This document shows, piece by piece, positions 48,468-55,347 of a stretch of 64,000 nt of DNA. This DNA is from Laribacter hongkongensis DSM 14985. GTDB lineage: Bacteria > Pseudomonadota > Gammaproteobacteria > Burkholderiales > Aquaspirillaceae. The stretch is from NCBI RefSeq assembly GCF_000423285.1, contig NZ_AUHR01000003.1:62001-126000 (forward strand), given 5' to 3'. The notes beneath the pieces are model-generated. The model was given only the letters and a program-made list of their open reading frames with translations, was not told where the DNA came from and did not search any database. The position numbers were made by a program, and so were the translations under genes. How positions within the stretch are numbered: the stretch's first letter is position 1; each line of letters begins with the position of its first letter.

Positions 48468-49973
48468 TCAGCCGTAAACCTTCTGTCGCCAGACCAGCAG
48501 CAAGACCAGCAGGGCCGTAATGGTGAGGGCGTGGTGGTAATCAGCGCAGGCCAGCAGCATTGCCTGCATTTCCGTTCCGTGCAGAAGCGGTTGCAAGGTG
48601 CTGGTCAGCAGGCCGTCGCTGTGGGCAAACATGTTCGGGCGGTCATCGGTAGCGAGCTGCTGGTAGTGGGCACTGCTGCGCAACTGCAAAAACAGCGTGG
48701 CAAGGGTGATGCCGGTCGAGCCGGCAATTTCACGGATGATGTTTTTGGTTTGATAGGCATGCGAAAACGTGCGCGCATCCATGTTCTGGAAGGCGCCACG
48801 GGCGACCGGACCCATGAAGAAGGACATGAATACGCCGCCGGTCAATGCATTCAGTGCCAGCAGTTCCCACGGCGTCTGGCCTGAAAAACCGGCGCTCAAC
48901 AGTCCGTACAAGATCAGCAGGACCAGTCCGGCCATCATGTAGATCTTGTGTCCTTGCCGGCGCGGCATCATCCGGATCAGAACGAACTCACCGCCCAGGC
49001 TGCCAAGGGAGGCCAGGGCCAGCAGATAACCGCTGACCAGTACGCTCATGCCGAGTGCCTGTTGCAACAGGTGCGGCATCAGATAGCCGTTGGCGTTCAT
49101 GACCACGTAACCGAAACCGTAACAGAGCATGCCGACCAGAAAACGTGCATGTGCCAGCTGGCGGTAGTCGATCAACGGAGTCGGACGGCGTTGCTGGTGA
49201 TTGCTGAACCACAGCACGGCAAGCAGGCCGATGATGGCCATGGCAACAATCGGCAGCGGATGGCTGAACAGGTCGAAGCGCACGCGCTGGATGGCGAACT
49301 GTATGGCTCCGACGCCCAGCACCAGACCGATCATGATTTTCCACTGGAAGGGTTCTTTGCCGTCGCGGCGGCCTTCGACGTCCTTGGGCATGTGCCGGCT
49401 GGCCAGCAAGGCCACGATCATGACCAGTGGCAGCATGCCCCAGAAAATGGCTCGCCAGCTGATGTGGGTGATGCTCCAGGCGCTGAGCAGTGGTGCCAGA
49501 GATGCACTGCCCATCAGGGCAATAATGAAGGTAATCAGCGCCTTGGCGCGCAATTCTGTCTTGACTGAATTGCAGATGATGCGTCCGGCGCAAAAGAACG
49601 TGGCGCCACCGGCCCCTTGCAGCAGGCGCCCGGCCCAGAACATGGCGATGGAGTCTGCCTCGGCGCAGAGCAGGGCACCGGCACCAAACAGTGCCAGTGA
49701 CAGCAAGGTAAAGCGGCGGTATCCCAGCCTTTCTGCCAGCCAGCGGTGTTGCAGCAGCATGGCGATGGCTGCGACCGAATAAATGGTGGCTGCGAGACTG
49801 AAACCCTGTGGCGAACCGTGTACCCCGGCGATCAGCGGCCGGGCAGCAAAGTTGATCATGCCGGTCTGCAAAAACTCCAGACTGGTCATTGAGGCGAGGA
49901 ACAGCAGGAATCCCGGCGTGGGGTGCAAGGCAGGTGTTTCAGGGATTGGGGCGAGGGCCGGAGTGGCGGACAT
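48468..49973 (-). CDS. MFS transporter, DHA2 (EmrB/QacA-like) family
   Basis: 501 residues with about 14 hydrophobic segments, the DHA2 drug:proton antiporter layout. The second helix region reads EFLQTGMINFAARPLIAGVHG and the motif A-like loop HRWLAERLGYRRFTLLS follows helix 3; the motif C-like GRLLQGAGGATFF is nearby. It most likely exports a toxic organic compound. There is no membrane-fusion protein gene beside it, so it may act alone. Divergent from a LysR regulator across 90 bases containing a clear LysR box, which suggests regulation by that protein. Confidence 0.85.
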   Translation of the reverse strand: MSATPALAPIPETPALHPTPGFLLFLASMTSLEFLQTGMINFAARPLIAGVHGSPQGFSLAATIYSVAAIAMLLQHRWLAERLGYRRFTLLSLALFGAGALLCAEADSIAMFWAGRLLQGAGGATFFCAGRIICNSVKTELRAKALITFIIALMGSASLAPLLSAWSITHISWRAIFWGMLPLVMIVALLASRHMPKDVEGRRDGKEPFQWKIMIGLVLGVGAIQFAIQRVRFDLFSHPLPIVAMAIIGLLAVLWFSNHQQRRPTPLIDYRQLAHARFLVGMLCYGFGYVVMNANGYLMPHLLQQALGMSVLVSGYLLALASLGSLGGEFVLIRMMPRRQGHKIYMMAGLVLLILYGLLSAGFSGQTPWELLALNALTGGVFMSFFMGPVARGAFQNMDARTFSHAYQTKNIIREIAGSTGITLATLFLQLRSSAHYQQLATDDRPNMFAHSDGLLTSTLQPLLHGTEMQAMLLACADYHHALTITALLVLLLVWRQKVYG

Positions 49974-50035
49974 TGAACGCTTGGCAAATGAATAAACACC
50001 ATGCGTATTGTAAAAATCGCGCTAACATCATCAAA

Positions 50036-50050
50036 ATCAATTGGATTGAT
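50036..50050. promoter_or_regulatory. LysR-type operator
   Basis: ATCAAT-TGG-ATTGAT, a perfect palindrome satisfying the T-N11-A rule, between the divergent MFS and LysR genes. It is 14 bases from the lysR ATG, a position that suits autorepression and activation of the divergent gene. Confidence 0.6.
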
Positions 50051-50063
50051 CTGAAGTATCGAC

Positions 50064-51008
50064 ATGAATGATATCTTGCACGGCAAGTTTCGCCAGATTG
50101 ACCTCAATTTGCTGGTTGCACTGGATGCACTGGTGCAGGAGCGCAGTGTCAGTGGTGCTGCGAAACGCCTTTTCATCGGTCAGCCGGCCATGAGTCATGC
50201 ACTGGCGCGCCTGCGTGAACTTCTGGGGGATGAAATCCTGTTCCGCAGCCACGGGCGGATGGAACCGACTTGCCGGGCCCTGACCATTGCCGCTGAAATC
50301 CGGCCGTTTCTGCTGAGGATTGATGCGCTGACCCGTGGACAGCCGGAGTTTGATCCGGCAACCGTGGTGCAGGAAATGCGGATTGCCTTGTCGGCCTCGC
50401 TTGAGTCCTGCTTGCTGCCGTCTTTGGTAGAGCACTTGCGTACGCATGCACCGGGACTGCAATTGTCCGTACAGTCTGGCGGTCCGCTAAGACAGCTTGA
50501 ATTGTTGCAGCATGGCGAAGTCCGGCTGGCCATCGATCATTTTCCCGCGCTGGAGAACGACTTTATCGGCGAGCTTCTGGGGCATGTCCCTTACGACTGC
50601 GTATTCAACCCGGAGCGGGTGCCGCTGGGAGAAAATCCCGGCATCCATGAGATCCTGGCGCAACCGCACATTCATTCCACTTATGCCGGTGCGACCCTGA
50701 GCCGTTTTGACCAGATGCTGGCCGAGCGCAGCTTGCCTCCGCGACGTATCGTGGTACGCAGTGCCAGCTTGCTGTCCATTCCTTTTGTGGTCAGCGAATC
50801 TCCGCTGGTAGCGGTCCTGCCCCAAACCTCGACCCGGCTATTCCGTTATCACCAGCAATTGCGGATTTGCCCGGTACCGCTTGAAGGTATCAGCCTGTCC
50901 CTGCATATCGTGCGCCACCGGCGGGACAGGAATGACCCGCTGCTGGATTACCTGGGGTCCTGCTTTCATGCCAGCTGGAAGCAACTGGATATCCAGCCTT
51001 TGGCTTGA
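50064..51008 (+). CDS. LysR family transcriptional regulator
   Basis: 314 residues. N-terminal winged HTH: IDLNLLVALDALVQERSVSGAAKRLFIGQPAMSHALARLRELLGDEILF (the classic LysR pattern with NL-L-AL start, seen in pieces). The remaining ~220 residues are the periplasmic-binding-like effector domain. The opening QIDLNLL resembles the NodD/NahR/LinR subgroup that senses aromatic compounds, but the ligand is unknown. Probably controls the divergent MFS exporter through the palindrome at 50036-50050. Confidence 0.92.
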   Translation: MNDILHGKFRQIDLNLLVALDALVQERSVSGAAKRLFIGQPAMSHALARLRELLGDEILFRSHGRMEPTCRALTIAAEIRPFLLRIDALTRGQPEFDPATVVQEMRIALSASLESCLLPSLVEHLRTHAPGLQLSVQSGGPLRQLELLQHGEVRLAIDHFPALENDFIGELLGHVPYDCVFNPERVPLGENPGIHEILAQPHIHSTYAGATLSRFDQMLAERSLPPRRIVVRSASLLSIPFVVSESPLVAVLPQTSTRLFRYHQQLRICPVPLEGISLSLHIVRHRRDRNDPLLDYLGSCFHASWKQLDIQPLA

Positions 51009-51181
51009 GGAGCGGATTTGTTCGCAGGTAATCAGCCGGATGGCCGGTGCCAGATCGATATTAGGTTAAATTTATTGACTAAATTGTGCTGGTAATAATT
51101 CACTCCTTGCTCCTGCGCCGCCTGTACGGGTAATAATTCCTGCAACTTCAATTGGTTGTATGTTTTTTGCAGGTGAGGGGC

Positions 51182-51562
51182 ATGAAAAAAATCCATCTGG
51201 TATTGTCGGTGTTGACCCTGCTGGTAGTGGGCGGGCTGGCATATTGTGAATGGACTGAGGAGTCGCACTGGAGTGAGGGGCGCTGGCAATCCGTCCGCCA
51301 TCAGGACCGTTTCTTGACGGTTGAGCGGCATCAGGACCAGTTTCGTGTCTGGCATGTGCGTGTGATGCCATTGAGCGGAGAAGTCCAGACTTCGGTCTGT
51401 CCGGCAGTTCTCAAAGGTGAGCACCAGTTGCTGGCCACTTGTCCGGAAGGTGCTTCACCTGTCGCTAGAAACCGGACGCATACCATCTGGCTGGATGCCG
51501 GCTCGTCGCGCATCGGCTATGGCAGCCATGTCTTTGTACCGCACGAGGGTATGCTGGGATAA
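51182..51562 (+). CDS. small membrane-anchored or exported protein of unknown function
   Basis: 126 residues from ATG 51182, preceded by AGGTGAGGGG. A single N-terminal hydrophobic segment (KKIHLVLSVLTLLVVGGLAY) is followed by a polar domain with two Cys (TSVCPAVL and ATCPEG) and many His/Trp. No family recognised. The Cys pair might form a disulfide in the periplasm. Alone between the LysR gene and a minus-strand membrane gene. Confidence 0.6.
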   Translation: MKKIHLVLSVLTLLVVGGLAYCEWTEESHWSEGRWQSVRHQDRFLTVERHQDQFRVWHVRVMPLSGEVQTSVCPAVLKGEHQLLATCPEGASPVARNRTHTIWLDAGSSRIGYGSHVFVPHEGMLG

Positions 51563-51623
51563 CGGCGACCCTGAGACAAGCGCGAAGTCAGTACTTCTGT
51601 TCAGGGCAGGGTAGATGACCGGG

Positions 51624-51980
51624 CTATTTACTCCCGCTCCGTGTTTCCCAGTGAAAACGGTGAAGAACCCGATGTACCACGGGTGTCAGGACAATGCCCA
51701 TGACTGCGATGAATACCAGGCCGGCATAGAGTGCGTAAAGACCGGCAAACAGTTTGCCGGCATCTGTCAGCCCGTCGGTTTTGACCGGGCCCATGCCACC
51801 CAGCAGCATGGCTGAATTGAGAAAGGCATCCAGCCAGGACATGCTTTCAAAATGCCTGTAGCCAGTCATGCCGATCAACAGCGACAGCATGACCAGCATC
51901 AGGGCAATGGCGATATGCCGGGCCAAGCGCAGCGTAAACTGGCGAGCCGGAAGAGGGGGCGTCTGCTGAGATTCGTACAT
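51624..51980 (-). CDS. small channel-like membrane protein
   Basis: 118 residues with two to three helices: about residues 22-42 (HIAIALMLVMLSLLIGMTGY), then a pore-helix-like stretch SWLDAFLNSAMLLGGMGPV and a last helix LYALYAGLVFIAVMGIVLTPVV. The order helix, short amphipathic pore helix with a glycine-rich loop, helix mirrors two-helix potassium channels, with GGMGP where TVGYG would be. A channel-like fold is an inference; ion selectivity cannot be claimed. The stop of the opposite gene is about 60 bases away. Confidence 0.65.
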   Translation of the reverse strand: MYESQQTPPLPARQFTLRLARHIAIALMLVMLSLLIGMTGYRHFESMSWLDAFLNSAMLLGGMGPVKTDGLTDAGKLFAGLYALYAGLVFIAVMGIVLTPVVHRVLHRFHWETRSGSK

Positions 51981-52577
51981 GAAGTCCCTGGCTGCGATGA
52001 GGGGCAGATATCCCCGGAGGATGGTTGCTGGTGGTTCACGGTGCTCCGTGTAACACGCATCGTACAGGGTTCGGCTTCATGCGCGCTGCCTGGTGTGCGC
52101 TTCTCTCTGTCTGGCTGTCTGGGATGAGACGGCTGCTCCAAAGCGCGCAGCAGAAATATCCAGACACATCAAAAATCTGGGAGTGGCTGTCGCGGACTGG
52201 TTGATCTCTTCTGTGGGATGGACGACTGCGGGGTCATGCGTGGCTCTGGCCGGAGCCAGAACCTGGGCGTCTTGTCGAATGACGGCCTGATTCCGCTGTT
52301 TGCCGCATCCCTGATGCTCATCTGAGCAAACGCGTCTGGAGACTGCCCCTTGTCCAAGAGGAGTAGGTTGGCCTCTGTAAAAGTTACGAACCCCGATGAT
52401 CGCCAAGTGCCACAAACAGGCGTGATCCACATCTGCCAAACAGCCCGACGCAAGGTCCGGTTTGTCTGTGCAGGGTGATTGCCACCCGGACCTTGTTGCT
52501 GTATTGGGTCTGGCCAGTCATTCAAGGCAGGACTGCAAGTACAGGCCTGTTTTTGCCTTCAGAAAGACCGGTGCCAA
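51981..52577. other. interval of about 600 bases with no recognisable gene
   Basis: Open frames exist on the minus strand (for example 52169-52525 and 52077-52439) but their translations show no domain, no ribosome site and much frame overlap. I see no inverted-repeat ends or transposase motif. It may hold a decayed gene. Confidence 0.35.
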
Positions 52578-52910
52578 TCATTTTGCATCAATCGCGTCCA
52601 TGACCCGGGCTGAATACACCATGGCTGCACCGGCATTCATGGCCACAGCGACTCCGAGTGCTTCGGCAATCTCTTCGCGGCTGGCTCCTTGTTCCAGCGC
52701 TGCTGCACTGTGGAAACTGATGCAGCCATCGCAACGTGTGGTCACCGCCACTGCCAGAGAGATCAGTTCACGCGTTTTTCCATCCAGACGGGCCGTTTTC
52801 TGGCCGGCTCCAGCCAGAGTCTGGTATCCGCGTACAGTATCCGGGCTCAGGCGACCGATTTCACCAATGCGTCCGGTCAGTTCCTGCCGGTAGTTTTTCC
52901 AGTCGATCAT
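52578..52910 (-). CDS. carboxymuconolactone decarboxylase family protein (AhpD-like)
   Basis: 110 residues, the small single-domain form. The family motif R-CDGC-ISFH (Cys-x-x-Cys plus His) is present with LDGKTRELISLAVAVTTRCDGC leading into it, as in AhpD-type disulfide/peroxidase reductants. Could act in peroxide or thiol redox defence, or as a decarboxylase in aromatic degradation; the CxxC favours a redox role. Divergent from an AraC regulator 112 bases away, which probably controls it. Confidence 0.87.
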   Translation of the reverse strand: MIDWKNYRQELTGRIGEIGRLSPDTVRGYQTLAGAGQKTARLDGKTRELISLAVAVTTRCDGCISFHSAAALEQGASREEIAEALGVAVAMNAGAAMVYSARVMDAIDAK

Positions 52911-53022
52911 GATGCATTCCTTTCGTAACGATGGGGTATCTGAGGTGCTGCTTGACGCAGTATCCCGCCGGTACGGTTATGATTGAATGCGTTAAAACCT
53001 CAATTTTTAGCGTGATCGTCTC

Positions 53023-53955
53023 ATGGATGGATTGAGCAGTCTGGTGCGGCAGGCAAACCTGCTGGCGAGTCTGGATGTGCGTTGCCAGTTGGCCGGAGGG
53101 TTTCATCTTCCGCATGATGACGAGGCCGCGGGAACGGTACCGTTTCATCTGGTGCTGTCCGGTGAGTGCCAGGTACAAACTGCTGCCGGGATTTTTCCGG
53201 TCAGGGGAGGGGATTTTGTCCTGCTTCCTCGTGGGAGTGCTCATGCCGTGCATAACGGTCCAGACCGGTTTCCGGTCTTGCCGGTATCCAGTCGTACTAA
53301 TGGCTGGCTGCCGTTACGTCAGTCTGGTGATGGATCCTTGGTTGAAGTGGATTTGCTGTGTGGCCGTTTTTGTTTCAGTTCGGGTATAGGAGACTGGTTG
53401 TTGTCGGGATTGCCAGAGCCATGGCGGATATCTTTTTCCAGCCTTTCGGCGCAGGCGATGCTGCAATCACTGGTCGGCTGGATCAGGCAGGAGGCTGGAC
53501 AATCTGCTCCAGGGGCCGTGGCGATTGTCACTTCACTGGTTCAGGCGTTGTTGACACTGGCATTGCGTGAACAAGGGAATCAGCCAGATACGCCTCCGGG
53601 TTTGCTGAAGCTGCTGGGGCATTCCCGGTTGGCGATTTCGGTGCATGCGGTTCTGAAAGCTCCCGAATATCCCTGGACAATTGCCGAACTGGGGCGGTTG
53701 GCAGCCATGTCGCGAGCAACCTATGCCAGGCATTTTGCTGAGTCGGCCGGTATGGGGGTTGGTGCATTCCTTTTGCGGTTACGCATGCTGAAGGCGTGCG
53801 CGTTATTGAGGCAAACGAGCCAACGTGCCGGGGAAATCGGCCTTGCGGTGGGATATCAATCCGAAGCGGCTTTCGGGAAGGCGTTTCGCCAGTTTTCCGG
53901 ATTGGCTCCAGGGCGGTATCGCCAGCAGTACATGCAACATCCATCAATGCCATGA
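53023..53955 (+). CDS. AraC family transcriptional regulator with cupin domain
   Basis: 310 residues. The N-terminal half is a cupin-type sensor (PFHLVLSGECQV, GDFVLLPRGSAHAVH), matching the cupin_6-AraC group often divergent from dehydrogenases or AhpD-like genes. The C-terminal ~100 residues hold the two AraC HTH motifs: WTIAELGRLAAMSRATYARHF and AGEIGLAVGYQSEAAFGKAFR with closing FSGLAPGRYRQQ. Likely activates the divergent carboxymuconolactone-decarboxylase-like gene in response to a small ligand or oxidant. It is the last chromosomal gene before the integrated element. Confidence 0.9.
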   Translation: MDGLSSLVRQANLLASLDVRCQLAGGFHLPHDDEAAGTVPFHLVLSGECQVQTAAGIFPVRGGDFVLLPRGSAHAVHNGPDRFPVLPVSSRTNGWLPLRQSGDGSLVEVDLLCGRFCFSSGIGDWLLSGLPEPWRISFSSLSAQAMLQSLVGWIRQEAGQSAPGAVAIVTSLVQALLTLALREQGNQPDTPPGLLKLLGHSRLAISVHAVLKAPEYPWTIAELGRLAAMSRATYARHFAESAGMGVGAFLLRLRMLKACALLRQTSQRAGEIGLAVGYQSEAAFGKAFRQFSGLAPGRYRQQYMQHPSMP

Positions 53956-53980
53956 AAGCACAGACCAATCAGTTTACTGA

Positions 53981-54114
53981 TGCGCGCAGGCTACAGAATT
54001 GCGCGCTTTTTTATTGATCTGACTCAAGAAACCTGCAACGTCGAAGGCCGGAAAACTGGGCACGTGCCAAGTGGCGAAATTTTCAAAAACGCATAGTTCC
54101 AGCGTTTTTTCAGT
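53981..54114 (+). repeat. left flanking direct repeat of the element
   Basis: 134 bases matching 61847-61983 with 8 substitutions and a three-T length difference (about 94% identity). It contains two hairpins: TGCGCGCA...TTGCGCGC followed by a T-run, and AAAAACGC...GCGTTTTT. It starts 25 bases after the AraC stop and could terminate that gene. Confidence 0.9.
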
Positions 54115-54133
54115 CGACTTAATATTATTAAGC
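54114..54133 (+). repeat. left copy of the 20-bp AT-rich core
   Basis: TCGACTTAATATTATTAAGC, identical to 62021-62040. Its centre CTTAATATTATTAAG is a 15-base palindrome. Candidate crossover or protein-binding site at the element ends. Confidence 0.7.
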
Positions 54134-54168
54134 GTATGCAATCGGCATTAAATTGAAAAAATTGGCGG

Positions 54169-54189
54169 ACGTTTCCGAGCGGGAAACGT
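54169..54189 (-). terminator. hairpin at the end of the HTH gene
   Basis: ACGTTTCC-GAGCG-GGAAACGT, eight-base perfect stem; on the minus strand it is followed a few bases later by TTTTTT. Probable terminator of the element's regulator gene. Confidence 0.6.
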
Positions 54190-54200
54190 TGAAAACGCAA

Positions 54201-54485
54201 TTAATTTTGTGTTTCGTCTGGTCTGCTGCAATAAATCTGTTCCCAGAACGCTTTCTCTGAGGGCGATTTTGCGCGCTCAAAATTTAACGACGAAATAATT
54301 TTCAAAGCGTCGAAATGGGCAAAATTGGCTAGTCGAATGGCCGTTGTATCGCCAAGGTTCGACTTGCCGGTCTTTATTTTGCTGATCTGGTGGCGAGTTA
54401 CGCCAATCACTTTCGCCATCGCATAGTCGGACTCAACACCAATCCGCTGTTTGGCAAGGCAAATCCAGTCATAACTTGTCATCAT
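54201..54485 (-). CDS. HTH regulator of the element (phage repressor-like)
   Basis: 94 residues with a helix-turn-helix of the Cro/CI type: ESDYAMAKVIGVTRHQISKIKTGK, then a helical tail (SPSEKAFWEQIY). It resembles small phage proteins of the DUF3693 kind, from memory. It is the only minus-strand gene of the element and is divergent from the replication genes, the usual position of a lysogeny or copy-control repressor. The AT-richer composition differs from the rest of the element. ATG 54485 or 54482 are both possible starts. Confidence 0.75.
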   Translation of the reverse strand: MMTSYDWICLAKQRIGVESDYAMAKVIGVTRHQISKIKTGKSNLGDTTAIRLANFAHFDALKIISSLNFERAKSPSEKAFWEQIYCSRPDETQN

Positions 54486-54669
54486 TTCCGCACCCGTTTT
54501 TATTAAGTTTCCGACTTTCTCGGTTAGCTGGATTGTAGGCTGATCGACATTAAAAACAACGGTTTACCGGCAGGCACCGTTGTCCGGGATTTCAGTAACT
54601 TGAATTGCAAGGCGCGGCAGAAATCTGTCGCGCCCAACTATTTATGTCATTGGCATTCCGGGGGTCGGC
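54486..54669. promoter_or_regulatory. divergent control region of the element
   Basis: Holds two hairpins: CAACGGT (54557-54563) with ACCGTTG (54576-54582), and a strong 10-bp stem GGCGCGGCAG / CTGTCGCGCC (54611-54634, one G-T pair, AAAT loop). Likely contains the operators for the HTH protein and the leader of the early genes. No clear -35/-10 pair identified by eye. Confidence 0.45.
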
Positions 54670-54918
54670 ATGGGTTCGGTGTTTCAGTCGTTCGCATTTG
54701 AAAAGGCAATGGTCACGCTGCGGCGGGGCCGGGCCGGCATGGTCGTCGTCGAGATATGGGGCGGCGACGAGATGCGGGCGCGCATCGAGATTTGCACCCT
54801 GCCGACCGTGGGTGAGGGCCGGGCACGGCCGCCGGTGCTGGTCGATCTGCGCAGCCTGCCGGGCCGCGAGGCTGCGGCGACGGAAGAACAGGCTGCCGCC
54901 AAACAGGTGAAGCCATGA
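54670..54918 (+). CDS. small early protein of the element, unknown
   Basis: 82 residues (MGSVFQSFAFEKAMVTLRRG). First gene of the rightward cluster, with GGGGGT five bases before the ATG. Basic N-terminus followed by beta-rich MVVVEIWGGDEMRARIEI and a polar tail. No family recognised. Overlaps the next gene by four bases (ATGA), so it belongs to the replication operon. An accessory replication or single-strand-binding role would fit the position but is a guess. Confidence 0.6.
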   Translation: MGSVFQSFAFEKAMVTLRRGRAGMVVVEIWGGDEMRARIEICTLPTVGEGRARPPVLVDLRSLPGREAAATEEQAAAKQVKP

Positions 54919-55337
54919 GCGCCCGCCCGCCGATTGATGCCGGCGCGCTGACTCTGGCGCACTGCAAGCGGTTGCTGGCCGACAAGACCGCCGCTGCTGC
55001 CGGTGCAAAAACCGCGCGCGCCGGTGGGGCTGAATCCAGCGTGGGCGGCCCGACCGGGGTCATCAGGCGCGACGGTTGCGCGGCTGATCGCGCCGAAATC
55101 AGTCACGCCGAAGCCGAAACCGCCGAGCGCGTCGGCCAGTACCTCGAAAAACTCGCCGCGCGCATTGCCGAATGCCAGCGCGCGCTGGACGTGGCAGGGC
55201 TGGAATCGCTGCGGGTCGAAGCCGCTGCCGGCGTACTTGCGATGGTCGCCGGCGAATGCCGGCAGGTAGCCGACCGCTACGCCCTGCAACGCCAACAACG
55301 CGAGCGCGCCGGTATCCGGTCGCGCCTCGCCGCCTGA
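54915..55337 (+). CDS. element protein of unknown function, alpha-helical
   Basis: 140 residues; largely Ala-rich helices with charged repeats (ERVGQYLEKLAARIAECQRALDV). Translationally coupled to the preceding small gene and ends ten bases before the replication gene. No recognised domain. Composition (Ala, Arg, Glu) is typical of small phage early proteins. Confidence 0.6.
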   Translation: MSARPPIDAGALTLAHCKRLLADKTAAAAGAKTARAGGAESSVGGPTGVIRRDGCAADRAEISHAEAETAERVGQYLEKLAARIAECQRALDVAGLESLRVEAAAGVLAMVAGECRQVADRYALQRQQRERAGIRSRLAA

Positions 55338-55347
55338 GAACGCCGGC

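Noticed and set aside
51981-52577. Possible insertion-sequence remnant
   Set aside because: No terminal inverted repeats, target duplication or transposase motif (DDE, HUH) could be seen in any frame.
54100-54140. AT-rich palindrome at the element ends as a dif/XerCD site
   Set aside because: The left half resembles a XerC arm loosely, but the XerD arm (TTATGTTAAAT-like) is not matched, so a dif assignment is not supported by sequence alone.
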